This document shows positions 32,913-41,416 of a stretch of 64,000 nucleotides of DNA, piece after piece (position 1 is the stretch's first letter; each line of letters opens with the position of its first letter). Origin of the DNA: Luoshenia tenuis. Its GTDB lineage: Bacteria; Bacillota; Clostridia; Christensenellales; GCA-900066905. Under the pieces are notes generated by a model. That model worked only from the letters and a program-made list of their open reading frames with translations. It had not been told where the DNA came from and made no database searches. The DNA lies in NCBI RefSeq assembly GCF_014384745.1, contig NZ_JACRSO010000004.1, forward strand, positions 198,573 through 262,572, given 5' to 3'. Made by a program: the position numbers and the translations under genes.

Positions 32913-33175
32913 TTCAGTGGCCGTTTCAAGGGGTTAAGGGATCGTTAAGGGAAATCTATAGCGCCCGCCGCCTGTGGCGGGAAAAGGGCGCGATGATTTC
33001 TGTGAGCGTCAGCTTTCTGCAAGGCTTGCCGCTGCAGAAAGCCCCAGCGAACAGAGGGGCTTTAGCCTTAGGGGGAAATCGGAATCCCCCTTCCCCCTTA
33101 ACCTAGTGGAATCGTTCCCTAACTTTTCTCCCTGTTTCGCATTAAGCCTTGGTTTTCTACTGAACAAGAACCTAT
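32891..33175. repeat. long intergenic repeat shared with 53681-53853
   Basis: Both copies run from AACCTCCGTCCCCACCAC through CGTTTCAAGGGGTTAAGGGA, GGGGGAAATCGGAATCCCCC and a TTAAGCCTT block. This copy has about 100 extra bases after the GGTTAAGGG block. No gene is present. Confidence 0.8.
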
Positions 33176-33204
33176 AAGTTTATGCGCAGGCAGCAGGCTA
33201 CCCT

Positions 33205-33470
33205 TGTCATTCCGAGCGTAAGCGAGGAATCTCTTGATAACTGCTTGGCTTGCCCGCACCTGCACACGCCCAACTCAAGCGCCGCTACCCTGCCAACGCG
33301 CCAGATTCTTCGCTCGGCCTTGCGGCCTCTCTCTGAATGACAGGTCCATCGCCCTTTTAGCCGCTCCCAGTTTCCTATGTCTCTTGAATCTCTTACCAGC
33401 TATGAGCGTTATTCTCGCCCCAAGCCATCCTCCCTCTGAATGACAACGAAGCGCGTGTTAAAGCATGCTT
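33205..33470. repeat. TGTCATTCC composite repeat shared with 49105-49370
   Basis: It starts TGTCATTCCGAGCGTAAGCG and continues through TTGCGGCCT, CTGAATGACAGG, TCGCCCTTTTAGCCGCTC and CTCCCTCTGAATGACAACG. The start TGTCATTC and the internal and end GAATGACA are inverted copies of each other. Confidence 0.8.
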
Positions 33471-33579
33471 TTCCGCACCCCCTTGCAAAATTCGCGCTGG
33501 CTGTTAAAATAGAGGGACGGGCCGTATGCGGCGCCGCGTTTGACTTTACCGGGCCCGGTATTGGGCAAAGGAGCGACAT

Positions 33580-34455
33580 ATGATACCCCAATCGATCCAA
33601 AACGACAACGCGCTGATCCTGGAGCGTCTTAGCCTGTTTTTAAACGGCGACCCCGCCGCCATCCGCGGGGAGATGGTAGCCGAGCTGGCCTCCGCCTGCG
33701 GGGTGGAGCTGGAGGAGGGCTACCGGCTGCTGCTGGCCTCCATGCTGGGGCTGGATATGGGGCACAACCCGGCCCACCGGGCGCTGTACCACCGCTACTT
33801 CCCCCACATGGTCCACCTTTTAGACCCGGCGGATTTTAAGGGCGACGCGTACCTGCAAAACATCCGCTTTCCCCAGGCCGCCCGGGGCGATTGGGCCTTT
33901 ACCACCCAAAACTATCGGCCCTATGAGGCCTTTGTCTGTGACGACTTTGCCCCCCTGCCCGATGGGCGGGTGATCCCGCAGATCGGCTACTTTGCCCAAG
34001 GCTTTAGTTACCCCGCGGTGCTTCAGGCCGGGCGGGAATGGATGACCGTCACCCCCAACGAGATCGCCACCATGCGCGCCCCCCTGGCGGCGGCCGCCGG
34101 CCGGGTGCTGACCTATGGGCTGGGCCTGGGGTACTTTGCCTACCACGCAGCGCAGCGCCCGCAGGTCGCCTCCCTCACCGTGGTGGAGCGGGATGCGGAC
34201 GCGATCGCCCTTTTTGAGGAATACCTGCTGCCCCAGTTCCCCTGCAGGGACAAAGTCACCCTGATTCAGGCGGATGCCTTTGACTTTGCCGCCAGCCGCA
34301 TGGCCGCCGGCCGGTACGACCTGGTGTTTTGCGACCTGTGGCACGACCCCTCCGACGGCGTGGCGCTCTATAAGCGGATGAAGGGCTTTGAGCGGCTCTC
34401 CCCCCGCAGCCAGTTCTTTTACTGGATCGAGCAGACCCTGCGCTATTATATCTAA
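33580..34455 (+). CDS. methyltransferase-like (Rossmann) protein of unknown substrate
   Basis: A 291-aa protein. The first 150 residues are a helical domain with no recognised family. Residues about 160-290 look like a class I methyltransferase or spermidine-synthase fold: GRVLTYGLGLGYFAYHAA (glycine loop), LTVVERDADAIALFEEYLL (acidic end of beta 2) and YDLVFCDLWHDPSDG. A transferase that binds SAM or decarboxylated SAM is likely; the acceptor is unknown. AAAGGAG lies 7 bases before the ATG. Confidence 0.75.
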   Translation: MIPQSIQNDNALILERLSLFLNGDPAAIRGEMVAELASACGVELEEGYRLLLASMLGLDMGHNPAHRALYHRYFPHMVHLLDPADFKGDAYLQNIRFPQAARGDWAFTTQNYRPYEAFVCDDFAPLPDGRVIPQIGYFAQGFSYPAVLQAGREWMTVTPNEIATMRAPLAAAAGRVLTYGLGLGYFAYHAAQRPQVASLTVVERDADAIALFEEYLLPQFPCRDKVTLIQADAFDFAASRMAAGRYDLVFCDLWHDPSDGVALYKRMKGFERLSPRSQFFYWIEQTLRYYI

Positions 34456-34523
34456 ACGGGGCCTGCCCCTTCCACAGGGCGGCAAGGGACGTGTCCGCCT
34501 TTTGCGTGACCCCGCTATAAAGA

Positions 34524-34554
34524 AACGCCCCCGGCATCCTTGGCCGGGGGCGTT
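34524..34554. terminator. bidirectional terminator between convergent genes
   Basis: AACGCCCCCGGC and GCCGGGGGCGTT form a perfect 12-bp stem between the methyltransferase-like gene and the aldo/keto reductase gene. Confidence 0.8.
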
Positions 34555-34573
34555 CGCTATTTCGGTTTACCTC

Positions 34574-35692
34574 TTATTCAAAGTTCTCCACGGCGGTGCG
34601 CAGCGCCTCGATGATCTCGATGTGCTGCGGGCAGACCGATTCGCACTGGCCGCAGGCGATGCAGGCGCTGGCCTTGTTGCCCTCCCGGGTCTCAAAGCCG
34701 TAGTTGCCCTTGGCCGATTCCAGGTTGCCGTACACGCTCAAGGAGTTGGCCGCCTTAAAGACACCGGGGATGTTGATCTCCATGGGGCAGCCCTTGACAC
34801 AGTAGCGGCAGTTGGTGCAGGGGATGGCGGGGATGGCCTCCAGGGTCTTTCTCGCCTGCTCCACCACCTTAGCGTCCGCCCCGTCTAAAGGCTTAAAGCC
34901 CGCAAAGGTGCGCAGGTTGTCGTCCATCTGGCTAAGGCCGCTCATGCCGCTGAGCACCGTGATCAACCCGGGCAGCGAGGCGGCAAAGCGCAGCGCCCAG
35001 GAGGCGCAGCTGGCCTTGGGGTCCGCGGCCTTTAATACCTTTTGCACCGGCTCGGGCGGCTGGGCCAAAAGCCCGCCTTTGACCGGCTCCATAATGATCA
35101 CAGGCTTATCGTATTTACGCGCCACCTCATAGCAGGCGCGGGACTGGATGGCGTCGCTCTCCCAGTCGGCGTAGTTGATCTGCAGCTGCACAAATTCCAT
35201 CTCCGGGTGGGCCTGCAAAATCTCCTCGAGCACCTCCGCCTTATCGTGGAAGGAGAAGCCCACGTGTTTGAGCACGCCCTTGGCCTTTTGCTCCTGCACA
35301 TAATCCCAGATGCCGTACTCGTCAAAAAACCGCGTGCGGCCCGCGCCCAGGTTGTGCAGCAGGTAAAAATCAAAGTACCCGGCCCCGGTGCGCTTAAGCG
35401 AGGTGGTCAGCATATCCTTGGCCTCCTGCGCGTTCTTCGCGTCCGCCCAAGCGGGCAGCTTGGTGGCCAGCTGGTAGCTCTCCCGGGGATAGCGCTTGAC
35501 CAGCGCCTCGCCGATGGCCAGCTCGCTCTTGCCCCCGATGTAACCAAAGGCCGTATCAAAATAGGTAAAGCCGGCGTTCAAAAACCGGTCCACCATCTCC
35601 TTGGTCTGCCCGATATCCACATCCTCCCCCAGCATCGGCAGCCGCATCAGGCCAAAGCCCAGCTTGGGGATCTGCTCTCCTAAGTAACCCAT
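34574..35692 (-). CDS. aldo/keto reductase with C-terminal 4Fe-4S domain
   Basis: A 372-aa protein. Residues 1-270 form an AKR TIM barrel with the expected catalytic residues in YFDTAFGY (Asp, Tyr), ATKLP (Lys) and LLHN (His). Residues about 290-360 hold ferredoxin-like motifs CTNCRYCVKGCPM and CIACGQCESVCPQ. Such fused enzymes are common in clostridia and probably couple carbonyl reduction to iron-sulfur electron transfer rather than only to NAD(P)H. It is divergent from a MerR gene with a MerR-type promoter between them, so redox or electrophile control is likely. Confidence 0.9.
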   Translation of the reverse strand: MGYLGEQIPKLGFGLMRLPMLGEDVDIGQTKEMVDRFLNAGFTYFDTAFGYIGGKSELAIGEALVKRYPRESYQLATKLPAWADAKNAQEAKDMLTTSLKRTGAGYFDFYLLHNLGAGRTRFFDEYGIWDYVQEQKAKGVLKHVGFSFHDKAEVLEEILQAHPEMEFVQLQINYADWESDAIQSRACYEVARKYDKPVIIMEPVKGGLLAQPPEPVQKVLKAADPKASCASWALRFAASLPGLITVLSGMSGLSQMDDNLRTFAGFKPLDGADAKVVEQARKTLEAIPAIPCTNCRYCVKGCPMEINIPGVFKAANSLSVYGNLESAKGNYGFETREGNKASACIACGQCESVCPQHIEIIEALRTAVENFE

Positions 35693-35744
35693 CTTCCATA
35701 CCTCCCATTGTACTTTACAGGGGCCGCGCCCCCGTGCTAGACTT

Positions 35745-35775
35745 ATTGTACAACCTTCGAGTTACTCGAAGTCAA
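35745..35775 (-). promoter_or_regulatory. MerR-type promoter of the aldo/keto reductase gene
   Basis: On the minus strand TTGACT and TACAAT are separated by 19 bases. The dyad CTTCGAGTTACTCGAAG (35755-35771) fills the spacer. A long spacer that needs regulator-driven DNA distortion is the hallmark of MerR activation. Confidence 0.85.
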
Positions 35776-35801
35776 GGCTTTTTATACCGGGAGGCAAAAA
35801 T

Positions 35802-36212
35802 ATGTATACCATCAAACAGGCCGCCGCCCTTGTGGGGATGAGCGAGCACACCCTGCGCTTTTATACCGACAAGGGGCTGGTCCCCGCCGTCACGCGGGAT
35901 GCGCATAACAACCGCGTCTTTAGCGATGAGGCGCTTAACTTTCTTACCGTCATCAAGTGTTTAAAGGGCTGCGGCATGTCCATTGAGGCCATTAAAAAGT
36001 ACGTGGACCTGTGTTTGCAGGGCGAGGATACCGTACAGGAGCGCTATAAGATCATCCTGGCCCAGAAAAAGGTGGCCCAGGCGCAGCTGCAAGAGGCGCA
36101 AAAGCGCATCGAATACCTCCAGCACAAGGCGGATAACTACGCCGCCATCCTGGCCCACCACACCCCGGATACCATGAACCCCGCCTCCTGGCCCGGCCGC
36201 TCGGTAGGGTAA
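35802..36212 (+). CDS. MerR family regulator 1
   Basis: A 136-aa protein with the MerR winged helix at residues 1-70 (YTIKQAAALVGMSEHTLRFYTDKGLVP) and a C-terminal coiled coil that forms the dimer. There is no Cys-rich metal site, which places it in the small-molecule or aldehyde-responsive group (AdhR-like). It is divergent from the Fe-S aldo/keto reductase whose promoter carries its probable operator. GGGAGG precedes the ATG. Confidence 0.9.
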   Translation: MYTIKQAAALVGMSEHTLRFYTDKGLVPAVTRDAHNNRVFSDEALNFLTVIKCLKGCGMSIEAIKKYVDLCLQGEDTVQERYKIILAQKKVAQAQLQEAQKRIEYLQHKADNYAAILAHHTPDTMNPASWPGRSVG

Positions 36213-36231
36213 AAAAATCCCCTGCCGGGGG

Positions 36232-36262
36232 TTGACTTGGAGTGCGCTCCAGGGTCTACAAT
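36232..36262 (+). promoter_or_regulatory. MerR-type promoter in front of MerR gene 2
   Basis: TTGACT and TACAAT are separated by 19 bases. The spacer contains TTGGAGTGCGCTCCAGG, an imperfect dyad. The regulator probably activates its own gene. Confidence 0.8.
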
Positions 36263-36284
36263 AGGGCAAAAGGAGGGATGGATC

Positions 36285-36665
36285 ATGACCATCGCTGAAG
36301 TCAGCCGCGAGCTGGACCTTTCCGCCGATACCCTGCGCTATTATGAGCGCATCGGCCTGATCCCCCCGGTCAACCGCCGGGGCAGCGGCGTGCGCGATTA
36401 TACCGAGGAGGATTTCCGCTGGGCGGAGTTTGCCAAGTGCATGCGGGGCGCCGGGCTCTCTATCGAATCGCTGATCGAATACGTGGCCCTGGTGCAGCAG
36501 GGCGAGGGCACCGAGCAGGCCCGCAAGGATATCCTCATCGAGGAGCGGGACGCGCTGCTGGCCCGCATGGCTGAGATGCAAAAGACGCTGGAGCGGCTTA
36601 ATTACAAGATCGCCCGATACGAGAGCATCATGCTGGAGGCGGAAAAAGGCCTCCAGGGCGAATAA
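36285..36665 (+). CDS. MerR family regulator 2
   Basis: A 126-aa protein with the MerR helix-turn-helix (MTIAEVSRELDLSADTLRYYERIGLIPP) and a coiled coil that reaches the C-terminus. It is a close relative of MerR 1 and likewise lacks cysteine ligands. AGGAGGG lies before the ATG. It is followed, after a repeat-filled gap, by a second Fe-S aldo/keto reductase on the same strand, a possible target. Confidence 0.9.
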   Translation: MTIAEVSRELDLSADTLRYYERIGLIPPVNRRGSGVRDYTEEDFRWAEFAKCMRGAGLSIESLIEYVALVQQGEGTEQARKDILIEERDALLARMAEMQKTLERLNYKIARYESIMLEAEKGLQGE

Positions 36666-36702
36666 TTCCGCACGGGCCTCTCACTTTGGCCCGCGATGTC
36701 CT

Positions 36703-37058
36703 TTGCGCTTCTTGCAAGCGGGCCTGTCATTCCGAGCGCAGCGAGGAATCTCACGCTTTGCCCGCTTAGCCGATCTTGCCCGCTGCAAGTTTACCGCCTT
36801 CGCTCCGGCCCGGCAGGGCTAGCGCCCTTCATTCCGCTTTTGGCTTTTTAGCTGGCCCGGCCCTTGCTCCCGCCAGCGGCCTTTCCTCATTATCATTGCA
36901 GCGCGGGGCTGTCGCCCTCCATACCGCTTTTTGCTTTTTAGCTGGCCCAGCCCCTGCTCCCGCCTGGCCCTTGCGCTTCTTGCAAGCGGGCCTGTCATTC
37001 CGAGCGCAGCGAGGAATCTCACGCTTTGCCCGCTTAGCCGAACTTGCCCGCTGCACGT
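36703..37058. repeat. direct repeat with 268-bp period containing TGTCATTCC elements
   Basis: TTGCGCTTCTTGCAAGCGGG, the repeat TGTCATTCCGAGCGCAGCGA and the following CACGCTTTGCCCGCTTAGCC occur at 36703-36790 and again at 36971-37058. Between the copies are two GGCTTTTTAGCTGGCCC-like blocks. No gene lies between 36666 and 37218. Confidence 0.85.
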
Positions 37059-37218
37059 TTGCCGCCCTCGCCCCGGCCCGGCAGGGGCTTTACCGTCTTT
37101 TCTGCCGTCCGGGCGCGTTTGAGCACTTCATCCCCTCTGCGTATCTCTGCGTGCTCTTTCATTCAACCATAGTAAGCCCGCATGCTCCGGGCGTCCTACT
37201 ATAAAGGAGGTCTATTCT

Positions 37219-38406
37219 ATGATCTATCGCGAACTTTGCGGCGAAAAGGTCTCGCTGCTGGGCATGGGCAACATGCGCCTGCCCACCGCCGGCCAGGGCG
37301 AACATATCGATGTCGATAAGGCCCAGGCCATAATCGACCGGGCCTATGCCGCCGGAGTCAACTACTTTGATACCGCCTTTCGCTACCACGGGGGCGAGTC
37401 TGAGACCTTTATCGGCCAGGCGCTGGCCAAATACCCCCGGGATAGCTGGCTGCTGGCCAGCAAGCTGCCCGGGCACATGATGCAGCGGGGCGCCGATGGC
37501 CTGCTGCACTTTAACGCCGGCCTGGCCGGGCAGGCGCCGGTCCGCTCCGTGGCCGAAGTGTTCGAGCGGCAGCTGGAAAAGTGCGGGGTGGATCACTTCG
37601 ATTTTTACCTGCTGCACAACGTGTGCGAAAGCTCTTACGATTTTTATATGGACGAGCAGATCGGCGTGGTGCCCTACCTGCTGGAGCAGCAGAAAAAGGG
37701 CCGCATCCGCCACCTTGGCTTTTCCACCCACGGCCAGGCCGAAGTGATCGATCAGTTCCTCTCCGCCTGGGAAGGGGTCTTTGGCTTTGTGCAGCTGCAG
37801 CTCAATTATCTGGACTGGCGCTTGCAGGGGGCGGATAAAAAGGTGGCCGCCGTCGCCCGGCATGGGGCTAAAGTGGTGGTGATGGAGCCCTGCCGCGGCG
37901 GCCGGCTGGCGGATATCAACCCCCGGTGCAACGCGCTGTTAAAGCAGGCCCGTCCGCAGGCCTCCATCGCCTCCTGGGCGTTTGACTTCGTCAAGTCCAT
38001 GCCGGAGGTGGCGGTGGTGCTCAGCGGCATGTCCACCTTGGAGCAGCTGGAGGATAACCTGGCCACCTTTGCAGACGATACGCCCCTGACGCCGGCCCAG
38101 CATCGCCTGCTTTTGGAGGATGTGGTGGGCGACCTGATCGACCTGGTCCCCTGCACCGGCTGCCGCTACTGTACCGAGGGCTGCCCCCAGGGGCTGGATA
38201 TCCCCAGGCTGATCGCCCTGCAAAACGAGATGTCCTACGAAAGTCACGATGCGGCCTACTTCATCCTGCGGGGCTTTAAGCCCCAGGCCCGGCCCGGCGC
38301 CTGCATCGGCTGCGGCGCCTGCGCCAAGATCTGCCCCCAGGGCATCGACGTGCCCGGCGTGCTGCGCGCCTTTGCCGCGCGCCTGGCGGCCGATGAGCGA
38401 GCCTGA
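37219..38406 (+). CDS. aldo/keto reductase with C-terminal 4Fe-4S domain, paralogue 2
   Basis: A 395-aa protein with the same build as the product of 34574-35692: an AKR barrel (YFDTAFRYHGG, ASKLPG, LLHNVCES) followed by CTGCRYCTEGCPQ and CIGCGACAKICPQ. The barrel has an extra loop near residues 90-110. AGGAGG lies before the ATG. The two paralogues flank two MerR genes, which suggests a shared response to carbonyl or electrophile stress. Confidence 0.9.
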   Translation: MIYRELCGEKVSLLGMGNMRLPTAGQGEHIDVDKAQAIIDRAYAAGVNYFDTAFRYHGGESETFIGQALAKYPRDSWLLASKLPGHMMQRGADGLLHFNAGLAGQAPVRSVAEVFERQLEKCGVDHFDFYLLHNVCESSYDFYMDEQIGVVPYLLEQQKKGRIRHLGFSTHGQAEVIDQFLSAWEGVFGFVQLQLNYLDWRLQGADKKVAAVARHGAKVVVMEPCRGGRLADINPRCNALLKQARPQASIASWAFDFVKSMPEVAVVLSGMSTLEQLEDNLATFADDTPLTPAQHRLLLEDVVGDLIDLVPCTGCRYCTEGCPQGLDIPRLIALQNEMSYESHDAAYFILRGFKPQARPGACIGCGACAKICPQGIDVPGVLRAFAARLAADERA

Positions 38407-38427
38407 TTTCTTCTTTAAATAATAGTC

Positions 38428-38461
38428 AAAGGGACGGAAGATCACTCTTCCGTCCCTTTTT
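38428..38461. terminator. bidirectional terminator between convergent genes
   Basis: AAAGGGACGGAAGA pairs with TCTTCCGTCCCTTT over a 4-base loop, with T residues after it. Confidence 0.9.
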
Positions 38462-38494
38462 CTTGCTTTTCGGGCGTCTGCCCCCTAGTCCCTC

Positions 38495-40375
38495 TTATTC
38501 CCCAAAGCTCTTTAAGCCTTCGGATACCTCATAGGTGTACTTATCCCGGTTGGCCGAGATGATCGCCTTATACATTTCCGCGCCATCCACATAGCCGTCG
38601 GTCCAGTACGAGCTGTCCCCGATCTTGGAATGGCCGGCAATGCCTTCGGTTTCCGTAACCATAAACTGGTCGCCGGGCAGGCTGACTACGCCTTCGTACT
38701 CCACGGGGAAGTACACCGTCGTGGCCCCAAACTTGCCCTCCGCGTTGGATACCGTGCCGGAGTAAACGATGATGTACTTGTTGTTCTTCTCAAAGTCCGT
38801 GCCCTGGTTCTTGGCCACCAGCAGGTATTCCCCCGCCACCGCCAGGTCGCTGACCGTGGTCTTGTCATTATAATCCGAGGCGATGTAGCTGTTGATCCGC
38901 TCCAGCGCGTCCGCCTGCAGGGTCTGCCTATAGGCGTCGGTAATGTCCGAAAGTTTGGTGATGGCCTTATTCTGGGCGTAGAGCTCAAACCCATCGCCAC
39001 ATTCGGCGGTGTAATCCTCCTTGTTCTCCTCTACGATATCCAGGTAGCAGACAAAGGGGTTGATATAACCCTTGGTGCTGTAAGAGCTGCCGTCCAGGCG
39101 CGAGTTGCCCAGGATGCCCTTGTTCTCCTCATAGTTCAGCGCGCCGCCGTGCTTCAAAATATTGTTAAAGCGCACCGGGAAGTACACCGTAGAGGTGCTG
39201 AACTTGCCCTCCGAATTGGATACCGTGCCGCTGTAGATCAGGTACAGGTTGTTGTAGCTGCTCACATATCCGCTGCCGTCTTTGACCGCGTTTAGGATAT
39301 AGCCCGAATAGGTCAGATCCGACAGGGCGGAGCCGCCGTTGTACGTGCTTGCCGTATAGGCGTAAATGGTATCCTCCGCCTCCGCTTTCACCTTGGTCAG
39401 GAAGTCCTCCGTCAAATCGGCATACGCCGCCACATACTCGTCCAGATCGCTGACGGTGAACTGCGCCTCTTTTTGGGTAAAGGCGTAGCCCGCCTGCAGC
39501 GTGTCCTCATCCTCCGCGTTGATGGAGATGGTCACCACATCCCCGTTGCGCAGGCCGTCCTTCTTATCGGCGGTAAAGCGGTACTTTTTCACCTCGGCGT
39601 TGCCGCCCTCATAGGCGTACTCCACCTTGCCGTTGGGCGCCACGCCCGTAAAGGTGACCTTCAGCCCATCAAAGGGGTCGATCTCGGTCACCGGCTGCAA
39701 GCCCTCCACGGCCAGGGTGACCGTTTCGCCCGTAAACTGGATCTTGGACTGGCCGGCGATCTCGTTATCATAGGTGATGGACGCGGTGATCGTATCCCCG
39801 TTGGACAGGTGCTCCCGCTCCGAGGTGATCTCCACATCGATGCTGTCCACCGCCTCTTCCAAAAGCATGTATTCCTTGGCCGCGCTGCTCAGCCCGCTCA
39901 GGGACCAGAGGGATTCCAGATCCTCCACCTTCTTGCCCTTGGCCGCCAGAATATCCTCGTACAGCTTGCTCTCGTCGATGGAAACATAGGCCGTGGCGTA
40001 TCCATCGTAACCGTCGTAATTCAGCTCGACATACTCCTCCAGGTTAAACTTTTTGGGCTGCATCATCAGCACGACCACGACGATGATCGCGATGATCACC
40101 ACCAGCGCCGCAATCGCCCCGCCTACCAGCAGCTTGTTGCCCATAAATTTCTGGAAAGCCGTCTTGCCGCCCGCCGCCGGCTTTACCGGGGCCGCGCCCT
40201 GGGGCGCATCCTGGCCCTTTGCCTGGGACGCTGCCGCCGGCTGATCCGGCTGCTTTTCAGGGGCCTGCTGGGGCGCAGCGGCCTGCTTTGCCTGTGCCGC
40301 CTTATTTTCCTTGCCGCAATGTGGGCATTTGGCTGCGTCGTCCTCCATCTTTTTCCCGCAATGTGCGCAAAACAT
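38495..40375 (-). CDS. zinc-ribbon membrane protein with large extracellular part
   Basis: A 626-aa protein. C3, C6, C17 and C20 form an N-terminal zinc ribbon (CAHC, CPHC). A linker rich in Ala, Gln and Pro spans residues 25-70, one membrane helix spans about 82-105, and some 520 residues lie outside. The outer part has Ig-like beta regions and a duplicated module marked by GTVSNSEGKFSTSTVYFPV and GTVSNAEGKFGATTVYFPV, about 190 residues apart. Similar zinc_ribbon_2-TM proteins are frequent in clostridia without assigned roles. The ATG at 40375 has GAGGAGTAAGAGGT upstream. Confidence 0.8.
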   Translation of the reverse strand: MFCAHCGKKMEDDAAKCPHCGKENKAAQAKQAAAPQQAPEKQPDQPAAASQAKGQDAPQGAAPVKPAAGGKTAFQKFMGNKLLVGGAIAALVVIIAIIVVVVLMMQPKKFNLEEYVELNYDGYDGYATAYVSIDESKLYEDILAAKGKKVEDLESLWSLSGLSSAAKEYMLLEEAVDSIDVEITSEREHLSNGDTITASITYDNEIAGQSKIQFTGETVTLAVEGLQPVTEIDPFDGLKVTFTGVAPNGKVEYAYEGGNAEVKKYRFTADKKDGLRNGDVVTISINAEDEDTLQAGYAFTQKEAQFTVSDLDEYVAAYADLTEDFLTKVKAEAEDTIYAYTASTYNGGSALSDLTYSGYILNAVKDGSGYVSSYNNLYLIYSGTVSNSEGKFSTSTVYFPVRFNNILKHGGALNYEENKGILGNSRLDGSSYSTKGYINPFVCYLDIVEENKEDYTAECGDGFELYAQNKAITKLSDITDAYRQTLQADALERINSYIASDYNDKTTVSDLAVAGEYLLVAKNQGTDFEKNNKYIIVYSGTVSNAEGKFGATTVYFPVEYEGVVSLPGDQFMVTETEGIAGHSKIGDSSYWTDGYVDGAEMYKAIISANRDKYTYEVSEGLKSFGE

Positions 40376-40717
40376 ACCTCTTACTCCTCTCTTTGCCTGG
40401 TGCCGGGGCAAACGCCCCTGTCCATATTCAAGTACCTAATAGGACATCTTCCATTATTATCTAAAATGCGTCAAAAATCAACCCTGTATTCATATTTATT
40501 CACTTTTGTACTTTTCCGCGCGCCCGCAAAGCCTTGATAACTGGGCCTATTTTAAAACCGCCCATCCTTTCTTTAGCAAAAAACGTATTTTAATACAAAA
40601 AAGCGCATCCCCATTGCAACTCCTGCAACGGGGGCGCGTTTTCACCTTTGCACAGCGCATCCGCATATATTATTTTCATGGCAGAAATCGACCCGTTTAC
40701 AAGGAGGTGCCAAAAAC
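40376..40717. other. AT-rich divergent intergenic region, no gene
   Basis: It contains weak AT-rich promoter-like sequence for the minus-strand zinc-ribbon gene around 40440-40500. An imperfect hairpin lies at 40597-40640 (GCGCATCCCC with GGGGGCGC). Confidence 0.4.
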
Positions 40718-41404
40718 ATGGACCGCCACGCCCTCACCCGGCAGCTGGAGACCGCGGCCCTGGCCTACGGCAATGTCCAGCCCGACCTTCCGCCCAGCCG
40801 CACCTACGCCATCTTTGCCCCCAACGACGTCCAGTGCTTTTTGCGCCGGGAGGGGGAGGTGTTGCAGATCGCCTTTCGCGGCAGCGATTCCCTGCGGGAC
40901 GCCCTGACCGACCTGCAATTTTGGAAAAAGTGCATCCCCTATGGCAACGCCGCCTCCAAGATACGCGTACATACCGGCTTTATCAACGCCTATAAAGATG
41001 AAGCCGTGCGCCCCCGCATCCAGGCGCTGGTCGCCCCGGGCGTGCACCGGGTGCGCATCACCGGCCATTCGCTGGGCGCGGCGCTGGCCGTGCTGTGCGC
41101 GGTGGATCTGCAATACAATTTCCCGGACAGGGATTTCGAGGTGGCGCTTTTCGGCTGCCCCCGCGTGGGCAACGCCGCCTTTCGGGACAGCTACAACCGC
41201 CGGGTGTTCAAGACCCTGCGGGTGCAAAACGGCAACGACGCGGTCACTAAGATCCCCTTTGCCTTTATGGGGTACCGCCACGTGGGCGTTGGGCTGCACG
41301 TGGGGCCGCCCCGCATCCCCGGCCGGCTGAACGTGCGCCAGCACGCCCTGCAGGGCTATTACCACGGGCTGCTCCAGCCCGCGTTGCGCACGCCTACCCG
41401 CTAG
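40718..41404 (+). CDS. class 3 lipase-like alpha/beta hydrolase
   Basis: A 228-aa protein with the lipase box GHSLG at 116-120 (nucleophile Ser118), Asp174 in NGNDAVTKIP as the likely acid and a C-terminal His (QHALQGYYHG). LQIAFRGSDS near residue 50 is the oxyanion region of Lipase_3 proteins. There is no signal peptide, so it appears cytoplasmic. AAGGAGG lies 9 bases before the ATG. Natural substrates may be phospholipids or acylglycerols. Confidence 0.88.
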   Translation: MDRHALTRQLETAALAYGNVQPDLPPSRTYAIFAPNDVQCFLRREGEVLQIAFRGSDSLRDALTDLQFWKKCIPYGNAASKIRVHTGFINAYKDEAVRPRIQALVAPGVHRVRITGHSLGAALAVLCAVDLQYNFPDRDFEVALFGCPRVGNAAFRDSYNRRVFKTLRVQNGNDAVTKIPFAFMGYRHVGVGLHVGPPRIPGRLNVRQHALQGYYHGLLQPALRTPTR

Positions 41405-41416
41405 CCCGCCCCGCGC

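Noticed and set aside
36214..36232. Short CCCC/GGGG stem after MerR gene 1 as a terminator
   Set aside because: Only four base pairs and no T tract after it.
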